From positions 73,664,919 through 73,728,918 of the forward strand of contig CM055096.1 in NCBI GenBank assembly GCA_029204225.1: a stretch of DNA of 64,000 nucleotides, written 5' to 3'. A program made the position numbers and the translations under genes. The first letter of the stretch is position 1, and every line of letters starts with the position of its first letter. Under the pieces are notes generated by a model. That model was not told the DNA's origin, did not search any database, and saw nothing but the letters and a program-made list of their open reading frames with translations. This DNA comes from Diphasiastrum complanatum. Its lineage: Eukaryota > Streptophyta > Lycopodiopsida > Lycopodiales > Lycopodiaceae. Of this stretch, positions 33,316 through 46,100 are shown piece by piece.

Positions 33316-34721
33316 CTGGGAGTGGCGCAGTTTGGTGTTAGCTGGAAGCCAAATTTTGGGAAAATTTGAAGAACCATTTACGGTTAGTCAAGCAAGCGAT
33401 CGTTTGAAGGTGCAGTTGAATTCAAGGCTTCAGAATAAGCTATTGGCTTGATCCAGGAGCAAAACTGAAAATTGCTAAATTTTCAAGTTGATTGGAGCAA
33501 ACAGAGGGTTGCTAAGAAGGACAGCTTGTTTGCATTCAACTGTGCATCAATTGTGAAGCCGAAAATCTCAAGAGAGTTCTTGCAGTAGGGCGACCTCAGT
33601 GGTGTAGGAGACTGCCAGAAAAATCTCAGAAAAGGGTTGAGTAAATCTCAAGAAAGCTCCATTCTTTCTACAGCTAGGGTTTCTGAAAAAAAGAGGTTGG
33701 ATCTTTCTCTCCACATAACAATTTTTTGATCTGTAAAGAGACACAGAGGGGCGCCCTAGCAGTGCGCAGCAGATGCCAATAGGCCATGGGCGGCCGCGGA
33801 TGGATCGAGGAGCTGGATCAGATTTCTATTAGGCTGAAAAAAGCCACTTTGTCAAGTTGAGCTAAAATCATTGTTTCTCCATGGAATTTCATGATTGAGT
33901 ACTCTACAGACTTGGTATCAGTAGGGCGACCCTGCTCCAGGCCTTAGATCGTGCTCAAATCGATCCATAGGCGAGTTTGATCAAGCAACAGGTAGCTTGG
34001 GGAGGCGCGGCCGTAGACATGGAGGTCGCGGACTGTTCGCGGGTGGAACCAGGGTGAAACCATAGTGTTTCAGAGTGGGTAGCGCTTACAAGACTCTCCA
34101 TTAGTGCACAAGAGTGCTCAAATCTTGGATAGAAAAGCTACAAGATCAACGACTCAGTTCGTGCTATCCAGAAGGGATATCCACAGTTGGATCAGAATCA
34201 ACCATTGGATGGAGTCTGAAGGGTTGTTGAAGAGGGCCCTGAAGAAGTGAAGTGCATGTTGGCCTTCAACTTCATTAAAAATTTTCATACTGAAATTGGA
34301 GTTGGGTCCCTTCACAAGTGAAGAGTGAAGTTTCTTCAAGGTGAAAAAACAGTTCAAAAACTAGAAAAGTCCCTATTTTTGGGTCCTTTGCCCGTTTTGA
34401 CCCAAACAAAACTATAACCTCCAAACGAAGGGCACCCAGACTGTACCTGCAAGTACGGTACAGCAAAGCAGAGTGATTGCAGTGGAGAAAGTGTTCGGAG
34501 TGCATCAGAAGTGATTTCACCATTCCTTTGGGCACGTTGTTGGGAGTTGACGACTGAGTGCATTTTGGAAGGCGACGCCAATTCGGCTTTCAAATTGGTG
34601 GAAAAGCGGTGAGTGGCTTGGTAAGGGAAAAAGTGCAGGTCATTATTTTCAACTTCTGACATCATTGTTGGCCTCGGCATACTGTTTTTAGCCTACGGCA
34701 GAAGTTTCAAGCAGTTTTGTG
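33316..34721 (+). other. Untranslated leader of copia element D
   Basis: About 1.4 kb separates the primer-binding site from the gag ATG. I see no coding content; minus-strand open frames at 34154-34680 match nothing. A long leader is common in large plant copia elements. Confidence 0.55.
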
Positions 34722-36155
34722 ATGGCAAACATGGGAGAGTCCATTTTGAGTGAAAGTAGCAAATTGGACGGGATTTCCAACTATGCAGTGTGGAAATTCA
34801 AAATGAAAAACATACTGATGGAGAAAGACGTGTGAGAAGTCGTCACAGGTGATGAGAGAAGGCCCTCAAATGAAGCGGATATCAAAGTGTTTGACAAAAA
34901 GATGAGGAAAGCTTTGACCTTCATTAATTTGTCAGTGAAGGATCACATCATTACCCACATTTGTGATGTTGTTACACCCAGACAGGCATGGGATGTGCTA
35001 AAGGAGCAGTTTGAGACGTCAAATCCGTCAAGAATCATGTTTCTGAAGTCAAATCTGAATAGTGCCTGAATGGAGCAAGGAGAGCACATTCAGACGTACA
35101 TGACTAGAATCAAAACAATGAGGGATGAATTGCATTCTATTGGTGAGCACATACGTGATGTGGAGCTGGTGCACAATGCATTGTGCGGCAGTGTAGAACC
35201 CTGTCAGATGTTTGTGAGCGGAATAGCATCAAGAGAAAGATTGCCAACCTTTGACGAGCTCACAGGAATCTTGATGCAAGAAGAGCAACGGCGAGAAATG
35301 GTGAAAGCTAGACGTCAAAATACTGACGAGCAAGCACTTCAAAGCATTGGTCGAAAATCAGACAAGTAGGAAGATCAAAGTCCTAAGATCAGATAGTGGA
35401 GGTGAGTACAAGTCTAATGACTTCAATGATCTTTGTGATCAATGTGGGATTAAAAGAAAATTTATGCAAGCTCATACTCCTACTCTCAATGGTGTAGCTG
35501 AGCGCAAGAATCGTACGATTGTGGAAAGTGCCAGATCTATGCTAGCTGAGATGAAACTACCAAAAGATTTTTGGTCAGAAGCATGCAGTACGGCAGTCTA
35601 TCTTCAAAATAGAAGTCCTACCATTGCCATACCAAAGATAACACCTGAGGAAGCATTCACGAAGAAGAAGCCAAAGGTGAACCACTTGCAAATCTTTGGA
35701 TGTAAGGCCTTTGTACACATTCCTAAGGAAGAGAGACATAAACTTGATGTGAAAGCTATCAAGTGCATATTCCTAGGATATGATGATCGTGTGAAGGGTT
35801 ATAGATGTTTTGATCCAGTGGAAAACAAAGTCCACATAAGCCATGATGTTATCTTTGATGAATCCAAGATGTATGAAGACGAGGATGCTGAGAAGATAGA
35901 TACATCCAGTGGGAAAGATGGTATAGTGAGGATACCACCTGATGATGATCCATTCATTGACCTTCCAAGTGATGAAAAAGAGGATACATCTCAAGATACT
36001 ACTACTCAACCTCAAGAGATAGGTTGGAGAGGTAGGGACAAACCTTTTGGTGCAAGAAGGATTGAAGTTGCAGGTGACAAACGCAAGGAAAAGGATGTAA
36101 TGTGGGATACATTTTCACCAGGAAGCCGATCACCTGACAGGAAGGTCCCTAAGTG
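34722..36155 (+). pseudogene. Copia element D: gag fused to integrase by deletion
   Basis: Gag starts at ATG 34722 (YAVWKFKMKNILMEKDV) and runs to about 35330 with two in-frame stops (near 34833 and 35067). At 35332 the sequence jumps, one base out of frame, to the integrase core (KHFKALVENQT, VLRSDSGGEY, HTPTLNGVAERKNRT, FWSEA, FGCKAFVHIP). This stays open for 269 codons to 36155. The zinc knuckle, protease and first integrase part, normally between them, are missing. The end abuts element E near 36157. The integrase part is the best preserved copia frame in the window. Confidence 0.88.
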
Positions 36156-36159
36156 ATTT

Positions 36160-38865
36160 GAGAGATTGTTGGAGAGCCACTTTCTAGCCTGGAAAGTTAA
36201 GACATTACTCATACTTAAGGGCGAAGGACTCTTTCCCTGGGTGGATGGCACAAAAGAGATGCCTACGACATCAGACAAGGAGCTACGCAAATGGAGGGAG
36301 AAAAACGACAAGGCAGTAGCCTTGCTATCATCTTCCATCGAAGATAGTCTCACACTTGACTTGGCAACACTCTCCAAAGCTAAGGAGATGTGGGATGCAT
36401 TGCTCACCAGATTCCAGATGAAATCAAGAATTCAAACCATGATGCTGGAAGATCAGCTGATGGAGTCTACAGTGGGATGAGAAGGACCTCACTTCTTTCG
36501 TAAGGAAGATGAAGGACCTATTCCTATCACTACATAACTCTGGAGCAGAGAATGCAGTGTCAGTTGAGAAGCAGCTCACGTGCCTGCTGAGAGCCTTATC
36601 TAGATCATTCCAAACGACGAGAACCCTGCTTGCGAAAGATCCTACCATGGATCTTGAAAAGGCGATTGTCAAGATTCGAGAGGAAGTCGAGGCCAGAGAA
36701 CATCTTGATCACAAAGATGACCAGGCCCTCTACGGCAACAAAGAAAAATTCAAGAAGCACTTTAAGCCTAAAAGGGAGTCGAATCAGAGGCAGGATCATG
36801 ATCAGCAAGCAGAGGGAACAAGCAAAAGTAACTGGAAGAGCAAAGGGAGGTCGAAGCAGCAAGGTGCAGACAAGAAGACTTGCGTGAGATGTAGAAAATA
36901 TGGGCATACAGTAGATACATGTTGGCTCAATCCCAAGTTTGAGTGTATCCATTGCCACAAGAAGGGTCATGTGGATTGCCGCCAAAACCCGAGGAACAAA
37001 TCAGCGCAGAACAGACAGGAGAACAACAACAGTTCATCCTATGTTGAGGAGCCCGAGAGCTCAAAGATGGGCAAAGAAAGAACAAACAAAAACTGTTCGA
37101 CCGCCTACATCTGTGAAGACGTGTGTGCAGCGTCGGCATCTGACACACATGAGGTGATCCTAGATTCATGAGCCACCTCACACTTCATGACATCAAGATG
37201 AATAATGTTTGATTTCAAAAGTGCAGATCCTTCAAGATTAGTAGTTCTTGGAGATGGATCTAGACATCAAGTGAATGGTATTGGTTCATTGTGGCTCAAC
37301 ACCAACGGTAGAGACAGACGACTCAAAGACGTTCTGTTTGTGCCTACTCTGCAACAAGACTTGCTCTCTGTAGCAAGAATAGCAGATGCAGGGATGCGTG
37401 TGACATTTTTAGACAAAGCATGCAACGTGATTGACGCCAGTACCAGTACTCTGATCGCTCATGGTAGAAGGAAGAGAAACCTATATCATATGAAGATACA
37501 CCTACCTGCAGATCAGGTGCATCAGACTCATGATGACTTGCCAGCACTCTGTGGCACAGAAGACTATGCCACATGAACTCAATGGCACTTTATCAAGCAA
37601 GCCATCATGGAGCGATAACAGGGGCCAGCATCTCGAATGCAACCAGTTCGACCACCTGTGATGCATGTTTGAAGGGCAAGATGTCACGCACTCCATTCAT
37701 CAAAGACTCCTATAGAACGACTAAGATTTTGGAGTTAGTGCATTCTGACATCTACGAACCATTCAATGTGATCTTAGTAGGAGGTTCAAAGTATTATATA
37801 ACCTTCATTGATGATTATAGCAAATTTGTCAGAGTTTATTTTATCCAGAATAAATCTGAAGCACTTGATAAATTCACAGAATATGTGAATTGGGTTGAGA
37901 GATCTATAGACAACAAGGTTAAGCAGATTAGGACAAATCGAGATGGCGAATACATCTCGAATCGCTTCACTGACTTCTGCAATGATCGTGGCATCATTCA
38001 CAGAAGGACTGTAGCCTACACACCGCAGCACAATGGGGTTGCAGAAAGAAGTAACAAGACCTTGATGGAAGCAGCCAGATGTATGATGGCCTACTCGAAG
38101 GCTCCAAGGGTACTGTGAGCTGAAGCAGTAGCTACATCCGCATACATCCAAAACAGGACAGGTAAGTCTGGTGTCCCTCACACGACACTACACGAGCTAT
38201 GGTGGGGTAGAAAGCCCAACCTGCCTCACGTCAGAATCTTTGGTTGTGCAACTTATGCACATATTCCTAATAAGGTTTGTAAGAAGCTTGATGAGAAAGC
38301 CGAGCAGGGATTCTTGGTAGGTTATGACAACAATTCATCATACTATAGAGTCTACATGCTAGACACGAACACTATGAAAACAGTGAGAGATGTTAGATTT
38401 GATGAGAGCAGGACAATGGCCAACGACGATCTTGTCAGCTACGAAGTTCTGGAGAGACAATACTATGACCTGCCGCCAATGACAGAGGGAGCAGAGGACA
38501 AACACAAAAATGAAGATTTTTGAGTCGTCTCCCATTCGAGCGACGAATCTGAAGAAGAAATATTTGAGAGACAGCTTGCTACCACAGTTCCTGTAAACCA
38601 AGATGGTTCCGGACCGAGCAGAGCAGACAAAGGCAAAGGCATTGCTGTCCCAGGAGAATCTCCTAGAAGGTCGACTAAACCATGAAGAGCGCCAACAAGA
38701 TATGTGCCAGGCAGTTCAGCTTCCACATCAAAAGAGTTTTGCGGATTCAGTGGTGAGCCATAGCCTTTCAAGGAAGTGATTGAATGTCCAGAAAAGGACA
38801 GATGGATCCAAGCCATGAACGAAGAGTTGGAGTCCATGAGGAAGAATCACTTATGGACGTTGCAG
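36160..38865 (+). pseudogene. Copia element E: gag, protease, integrase, start of RT
   Basis: Gag (AWKVKTLLILKGEG, LLRALSRSFQTTRTLLAKD) is broken once near 36480. Two zinc knuckles follow: CVRCRKYGHTVDTC (36881-36922) and CIHCHKKGHVDC (36944-36979, two residues shorter than in element A). The protease site reads D-S-stop-A-T-S-H-F, with a stop at 37169 where Gly is expected. A frameshift near 37546 precedes LWHRRLCHMN and CDACLKGKMSR. The integrase core follows (HSDIYEPF, FIDDYSKF, HNGVAERSNKT) with a stop in place of Trp near 38116. The start of RT (KDRWIQAMNEELESM) breaks off near 38865. No LTR remains. Confidence 0.88.
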
Positions 38866-39311
38866 CCATTACCACTTATTTCGCTGTGCATGAACAATTT
38901 TCATTCAAGTTCGTTCCTTTTTCGAGTTTCGAGTTCACTTCTTTTGAAATGATATGGTTCAATCGCCCACATATTGATCAGAATGGCATAAGCCTTGATA
39001 TGGTAATATTAGGGCTTGGCCTATCGTTAAGTAGCTGTACGCTATTTGGAAAAACTGGACTATGATTTATAAATGATGTTTATGATGTTAAGTAGTATAG
39101 TTTCTTTTGGACACGTCTTCCCCATTGTACTAACTTGTGCAGTTTTGTGTTATGGGACGATGGCATGGACATCTTGAAAGTGGTTATGCTTTATGGTGCT
39201 TTTTTAGTACTGTATTTACTTTTCAGCTTTATTTAGCCTTGTTGGAATATGAATAAAGATTTCAAAGGGTTCAATCTTGCTTTATCAAGAGAAACTATGT
39301 GATATTTCATT

Positions 39312-39401
<90 letters not shown>

Positions 39402-40075
39402 CCTTGTCTTTTTACATAGAGTGAATTGATCCTTAATGCTCAATTTGTTGGTAATTTGCTGGCTTTTGTTTTCAAACAAACAAATATATGGTATGGACTC
39501 ATATTTGTTCGTTAAATTTTCTTTTGCCAAATAGAAATGACTAGCCAAAGGGACTTGCTATGGAAAAATGTTCACATGAAATATCTCCTTTTGGGTACAA
39601 AAAAATACACAATGCATTGCTTGTGGCTTATGGGAAAATATACAATTTGTTATGATCCCAAAGCAACTCTCTCACAAGATAAACTCTGAATGTTTTGTTG
39701 TTTGTGCAAGGAATTGCAGTACATTGTGTACAAGTTGGGAATTCGATTCCAATATCATAGTTGTTGTTTGTGTTACAAGTTTGAGAGTTTTGATTCAATG
39801 CCTCAATGCTTGATGATTTGTTTTCAAGATCTTCCCAATTTAAATTGGCATATAGGTGCTTGTTGATTATAATTTAGTTTTTCTTTGTTGTATTGTATTG
39901 TGTCATAGTTTGCATAGTAGGCATCTTTGTATGATAAATATGATCCTACAGGCATGCGTTTAGATATTTGAAATGGCTTATATAGAAGCAGATGCTCTCG
40001 ATAAAGGTTTATAAAACCTTTGAGTTCGTTGTAATATTAATATTTTTGATGTTTGTATATGTGTGATGACATCAA
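38866..40075. other. Intergenic stretch with a CT microsatellite
   Basis: No gene is seen. The stretch begins where copia element E breaks off and ends at a gypsy relic. Open frames here are short, or are produced by the CT repeat. Confidence 0.5.
39314..39398. repeat. (CT)n microsatellite
   Basis: An uninterrupted CT dinucleotide run of about 42 units. The minus-strand Arg-Glu open frame over it is an artefact of the repeat. Confidence 0.97.
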
Positions 40076-40079
40076 TCGA

Positions 40080-40858
40080 TATGTAGAAATGAATCCTGCC
40101 AAACAATTTCTATTAGAAGATTCAGCTTAGTCATTGCCTCTAGAATAGTAAGGCATGCTGAAGCGATAAATCACAAAGAATTCTCGTTATGAATGTGAGT
40201 CCCTCGATCACTAACTATCTCAACTGGACATCTGAAGCACACAATGATATTCTCTTAAAGGAACGTAGTTGTGGACCTAGCATAAGCTACATGCACTAAT
40301 TTTGCTTCAACCCAATTTGTAAGATAATCTATAGCTACGATAATATATTGGGCTTGGGTATTGAGAGCGGTAGGGTGAACAGGGCCAATGTAATCGAGTC
40401 TCCATTTCTCAAATGTTGGTTGAGCCAATACAAGATGTGAAGGTTCATAATTTGACTTCATTGGTCTACATGCCCTCTAACATGGCTTGTCTCATGTGGC
40501 AGGATACATCTTCGGATGATATTATCTGCCCCTCATTGGTGGTCCACAATCAACTGATAAGGATGAGCTTTAAGTACAAAGTTTCGATGTTGCGCCTTGG
40601 AAAGTGACTAATCAGATTGGCCATGCATCAAATACTCAACTATGTCTGCAACCCAGTCTGGTATGGCATCCACATAAAATAAATTAGCATATGGTAACTC
40701 ATCATCAGGTTAAAGATCTTTCGGTGTCAATTTGATTCGTGACACATGATCCACCATATAATGTTTCTTGCTCTTGTGTAGCACTATACAGAAGTTGAAC
40801 TCTAGCAACAAGAGTAACCATCTAGTGATTCTCCTTGTGTTGCAGGTTTTGTTAACTA
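40080..40858 (-). pseudogene. Ty3/gypsy relic: RNase H end and integrase
   Basis: On the minus strand, 40850-40730 reads RRITRWLLLLLEFNF and HYMVDHVSRI, the junction at the end of gypsy RNase H. 40470-40250 then reads PTFEKWRLDYIGPVHP, YIIVAIDYLTNWVEAK, the first catalytic part of integrase. VEIVSDRGTHIHNENSL (about 40235-40180) is the second Asp region. Stops and frame changes occur throughout. A MITE-like element lies just upstream of the relic. Confidence 0.82.
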
Positions 40859-40869
40859 GGTATAACCAT

Positions 40870-41244
40870 ATTAGAGGAGTTCTAAATCCAAAAAAGACCC
40901 TTTGTAAAGATTTTTTTTATATTTTTTTCTCAATTTTTTCTTACACATGGACCAATCAAAACACTCAAATATGAAAATTACGTAACGTAACTTTTTGAGT
41001 CCACATTTTGATTCCGCACTAAAAATGGCATAACTTTTGAGTGGTAGGTCCAAATTTAGTGGAGTTTGGTGCATTGGAAATCACTTGACAAGGGCTTTCC
41101 AATGATTGTTATATGACTACTTTTGAGCTATGATTAAAAAGTTATGGAAAGTCAAAAGTATTAGTGTCATAATATTTTAATGATATAAACTACATCTTGC
41201 ACGAATTCTTAAAGGGTCTTTTTGGAGCTCAAAACTCCTCTAAT
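40870..41244. mobile_element. MITE-like element with ~36-bp terminal inverted repeats
   Basis: The left end 'attagaggagttctaaatcc' (40870-40889) continues to about 40911. It is the imperfect inverse of the right end (41203-41244); both share AAAAAGACCCTTT. It is 375 bp with no coding capacity. A TA- or TWA-type target site is possible but not resolved. Confidence 0.65.
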
Positions 41245-41378
41245 TTGAAAGGTTAATAATCAATGTAGACTTCAAAGTGAGTTGCCATAAGTTTTGGAGT
41301 TAATCTTCACTCATACTCACCTAATTCATCTCCTAAGTCAAATTATACTATGTAAATATTCTCTCTCTACAACAGCAT

Positions 41379-41950
41379 GTAGCCGAACAGTATGTATCCA
41401 CATCGACCATGAGGCTGAAGATGATCGACTCGACTACATCGACGTCGACTTCACCGCCTCGACTTAAGTCCATTGATATCCCAACTTTGACTCCATCGAC
41501 ATCTTCTCAGAACGAATAACTTGACTCGACTCATTCGACGCCTTCAACGATTGTCAACTATCACTAGTCAAAATGGAGCTCATCGTCTGCTTTGTACATT
41601 GCAGACTACGTCACCATTCAATATGCAGTAACTGCATCACTTCACGAACGTTACCCATACAGTTGTAATCTTCATGACTATGAGTCAATAATCAGTGGTA
41701 GTGTGAATCAGAGTTCCTCCGTGAATTCCTTGATTTCATAGAATCAGAGATCTTTAGAGAGAGTGAAAGTAATTCAAGAAGTAGAGATAATATTCAACTT
41801 GTAATTAGCATAGTAAGATCATAGCACATAGTGCGTCATTATTGTGAACCATTCTCGGGCACAAGATCGTGATCTGATCGTTGTATTCACAACAACTTAA
41901 TGCAGATTCTCTATTTTTTCTATGTGTGTTTATTAGCATATGTGCTAACA
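41379..41950 (+). repeat. Candidate solo LTR
   Basis: It starts TGTAGCCGAACAG and ends GTGCTAACA. The right part ('attgtgaaccattctcgggc', 'cacaacaacttaatgcag') has the feel of a copia U5 region. The left part is a cluster of TCGAC motifs (41406-41540). No clear target-site duplication is seen, so the limits are tentative. Confidence 0.35.
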
Positions 41951-42420
41951 CAGAAAAAAATAAAGAAGAGAGAAACGTGGCGTGTGTTTTGTAAGTCCAC
42001 GTACGAGTGTCCGTTAATAAACTTTCGCCATGACATGTGTTTGTAAGCCCATGAGTAGAAGCTTAAAAAATAATAAAATAGCTTAAACTTAGATTTCGAA
42101 CTTAGACTTAGGAAACTTAAGATTAGAAATATTTTGTCTTAAGTTTTTCTAGGTTAAGAAACTTTGAAGTTCTAAATCCTAAGTTAGAAGTTCTAGAAAG
42201 GCTAGAAATAGATTAGTCCCATAAGTTAGTGGATACTTATGGAACCCTCCTTGCCATAAAAGGAGAGGTATTTGCCTTGTAAATAACACTTTTGAGGTTA
42301 TACTAAATTGCTATCTCTTTTGAGATTATCTTGCTATTTCACTTGTGTTCCCATTGGAAGGTGCATAGCTTGAGGGAAGGTGCTCGGGCCTCCTCTTGCC
42401 TCCTTTTCATTGGTACTAAG
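41951..42420. other. LTR- or leader-like sequence of unknown origin
   Basis: No coding content. Several short near-repeats of 'aacttag.cttagg' and 'aagttctagaaaggctagaa' occur, then CCATAAAAGGAGAGG, which resembles a promoter element. I cannot assign it to a family. Confidence 0.3.
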
Positions 42421-42424
42421 GCAA

Positions 42425-43045
42425 TAGCACTGTGATTATCACAGAATATAATTGTAGGGCTGTACTGATACAAACTAATGTCTGACAGTAAATCTCTCAA
42501 CCAAAACGCTTCTTTAATAGATTGAGAAGCAGCAATGTATTTTGCTTTTGTAGAAGAAAGAGCAATAGAGGTTTGCTTACGACTGTTCCATGAGATAGGA
42601 CCGTCGTTGAAGAAGAATGTAAATCCAAATGTGGACTTACAATTGTCTACATCTCCTCCCCAGCTTGCTTTAGAATATCCACTGAGCTGATGAAGATTGT
42701 CATTGCTGACTTCTCCATAGCAGAAGCACTAGTCCCTGGTAGCTCGAATATACCTCATGACTCTTATGAGAGCCTTCCAATGGGTAATGCCAGGATTAGC
42801 TATATATTGGCTGAGTGAGGTTACTGCAAAAGAGATGTCAGATCTTGTACAGACCATTGCATGCATGAGAGATCCAAGTATCGATCGATAAAGATACTCT
42901 CTCATCTGCTCCTCTTCATGCTTGGTCTGGGGACATTGGTCCTTTGACAAACGCAGGCCTGGATCCATCGGTGAGTGAGCTGACTTACAATTCATTAGAT
43001 TGTATTTGTCAAGAACATTGTGAAGGTACCTTTGTTGAGTGATAT
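42425..43045 (-). pseudogene. Copia fragment (family B): RT end and RNase H
   Basis: On the minus strand, YITQQRYLHNVLDKYNLMN, GSLMHAMVCTRSDISFA and GITHWKALIRVMRYIRAT (43045-42730) pass into RNase H (about 42720-42425: WGGDVDNCKSTFGF, ISWNSRKQTSIALSS, FCDNHSAIAL). It breaks off near 42425, replaced by unrelated sequence. Its first ~165 bp (43040-42875) are nearly identical to 54220-54055, so the two are copies of one family. Confidence 0.82.
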
Positions 43046-43047
43046 AT

Positions 43048-43145
43048 TGTAGGAGAATTAGTAATAATTCTTCCTCAGAGAACATGATGAAATTTTGAAT
43101 AAATGAAACTAATATTAGTGTCTTCAATCGAGTCTAATTCTGATC
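43048..43145 (-). repeat. LTR scrap of copia family A
   Basis: About 95 bp, 'tgtaggagaattagtaat..' to 'ctgatctatgtatt', match the inner end of the LTR at 53237-53340. It is wedged exactly between a family B RT fragment and the 5'-truncated gag of element C. Confidence 0.75.
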
Positions 43146-43184
43146 TATGTATTGGCCGACTCCTGAATATCCCACGTTACCACG

Positions 43185-46100
43185 TGCAAATCCTCTAAAG
43201 AAGCACTTGATTTATTGTCAAATCTATATGAGACTCAAGATGTAACCACCATGTTACATCTTAGAAGGAAGTTCTTCACACTTAGTATGTCTGATTCTAC
43301 TGCCATCACCTCTCACATCAACAACTTTAGATCTTTAATGGATGAGTTGTCAATTGTAGGATGTGCTCTTCAAGATGATGATGCCGTTATGCCCTTGTTT
43401 TATTCTTTACCAAAGTCCTATGAACACTTTGTTGTAATGATCTCCACACAATCAGACCTCACTCTTTAAAAGGTGATCGGTCATCTTCTTCAAGAAGAAA
43501 TGCGGAGAAAGACCAATAGCCTGTCCGTCAAAGACAAGTCACTAGCTCTATACACGAAGAAGAAAAACTATTCCAAGGGCAAGAATCAAGTGCAAGAGCA
43601 ACAACAGCAGCCTCACACTCAAGCAGAGAATAGTGGATCTTGCAAGAAACTCTTCTACAGATATTGTAAGAGAGCTAATTACGACATCAAGGAATGTCAA
43701 ATTCGCATCTACAACAAGGCAAAGAAGCAAAAACAACAACAGCCAAACTCCTCCAATGCGGCGGAATTTAAGGAGCAAAATTCTGATGGAGACAAACCAT
43801 CACACTTGTTAATGGATTACAATAGTAGCAACGAAGACTACGATGGTCGGTACTTGAACAGTGTGGCGCTACCCAACACATGACTTCTCGCAAGGAATGG
43901 TTTACTGAGTACACAGCTTATAGCAGAGATCAATTCATCTACCTCGGAGATTCAAGCACCATTTGTGTGGAAAGCAAAGGGACAGTCAAGATCGTATTCA
44001 AGAACGATCTTTCTATTTGTTGTTCTTCACGTACCTCAGCTATCTAAGAACCTGTTATCAGTCTCTAAGATAATTGACGAGGGCTACACTATTACTTTCT
44101 AGTATGAACAAGGTGCAATCTTCGATGAAGATAACACTCTGACTACGTGCACTAGAATCAGAAATCTATCAGTTGCATTAGCTAGTACTTATCATGAAAA
44201 TGTAAATGATCATGCTATTCTATGACATAGTCGATTTGGACACGTGAATACCAAAGCACAAATTAGAAGCCTTTGAATGCTTCAAGAGATTCAAGGCCAT
44301 GGTTGAGACCTAAACATCTACAAGAGTGAAAGCTCTCTGAACTGATGGTGGCAGCGAATACTTCTCTAACGAGATGTTCGACTACTTGGCTGAACATGGC
44401 ATTCAAAGACAATTTACAACTTCCTATTCATCTCATCAAAATGGAATTGCAGAAAGGAAGAATCGAATGCTTCTCAACTCAGCCAAATCATGTCTACCTA
44501 TGAAGTTTTGGGCAGAAGCTACTGCCATAGCCTGTTATGTACAGAACAGATCCAATACTAAAGTTGTCAACAATAAAACTCTTTATGAAGTATGGCATGA
44601 CGGACACAAGCCCAATGTTAGCCATTTAAAAATCTTTGGTTGTATATGTTTTGTTGATGTTCCTAAACAACTTAGGAAGAAGTTGGATCATAGGAAAAAT
44701 AAATTTATTCTCATTGGCTATCCTGATGAACATAAGGCTTATAAAGTTTATGATCCATCCACCAATGTAGCATTTGTTTCTAGGGACCTAATCTTCCGAG
44801 GACATACATACTATGATTTCAAACAACCATCGATAAAGGATGTTGTGTCTCCTATTTTACGCAACATACAATATTCCAACGATGATGTTTCTTCTACAGA
44901 ACCTGTAGCTACAACTACAGAAGTCGAGCAACCGACAACAAGCCGAGCAACCGACAGCAGCCGATAGAACATGTCACTAGACCAGACCAAGCTAGCTCGA
45001 GCAGATTTGGATGAATTCAAGAAGAAGCGCCATCACATTCTGGTCAACCAAATGTTCAGAGATCCTCAAGGACTCGAACAGTTCCTGAGAGGTATACACC
45101 TCAATCATTCTGGACTTTGACAAACCAAACCTGGACATTGGTTGACTTCTCCACTCATAAGAGAGTTATTGACAACAAGTGGATCTTCAAGAAGAAGATA
45201 AACTTTGATAGTTCCATTGCAAAATGTAAAGCATGGCTGGTGGTTAAAGAATTCACTCAAGTTCAAGGAGTGGATTACCAAGAGATTTTAAGTCCTGTTG
45301 TCAAAATACAGTCACTCAGGACTCTGATTGTGTTAACAGTCACAGAAGAACCTCAAAATGCATCAAATGGATGTCAAGACAACATTTTTCAATGGCTACA
45401 TCGGTTGTATACCTTCCAACTGGAGCAATTCGAAGTCAAAGGCCAAGAGTACAAAGTGTGCAAGCTACAAAAAACAATCTATGGTCTAAAATAGGTCACA
45501 ACGTGGTTCGAAAGAATCAACTCTTATCTAATTCAATTGGGTTTTGCAAACAATTTAGCTGATTGTAATGTTTATTCCAAGTATATAGGTGTCAATTTAG
45601 TCCATATAGCTCTTTACGTAGATGATGCATTTATTTTGTCTAACGACATTTTCCTACTGCACACTACTAAGAGTGATCTGTCAAAGGGATTTGACATGAC
45701 TGATCTAGGTGCTGCTCATTCTTTATTAGGAAATCACATTCCTAGGAATAGATCACAAAAGAATATCTATCTTAGCCAACACACATATCTAAAAGACTTT
45801 TTAAAAAAATTTCATGTCTGATTGCAAACCAATTAATACACCAATGGATCCAAGCATAGTATTGACTAAACCTTCTTGTGTTGAGATCGAAAGTGAAGTA
45901 CTCGACTTAGCGAAGTACCATTTTCATTCACTAATCGGATCTTTGATGTATGACATGCTATGCACTAGACCAGATCTAGCATACACTGTTAGCACATCAA
46001 ATCAATTCATGTCTAATCCTAGGATCTCTCATTGGAAAGCATTAAAGAAAGCGATGAGATATATTCAGGGAAGTTTAGATCACATTTTGTGTTATGACGG

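Noticed and set aside
34154-34680. Overlapping minus-strand frames of 67-108 codons
   Set aside because: They lie in the leader of copia D, are antisense to it and match no family.
32964-38865. Elements D and E as one intact copia element
   Set aside because: Gag occurs twice and integrase twice, and no 3' LTR was found, so these are two truncated copies joined together.
39285-39548. Minus-strand open frame rich in Arg-Glu repeats
   Set aside because: It is produced by the (CT)n microsatellite and has no other protein features.
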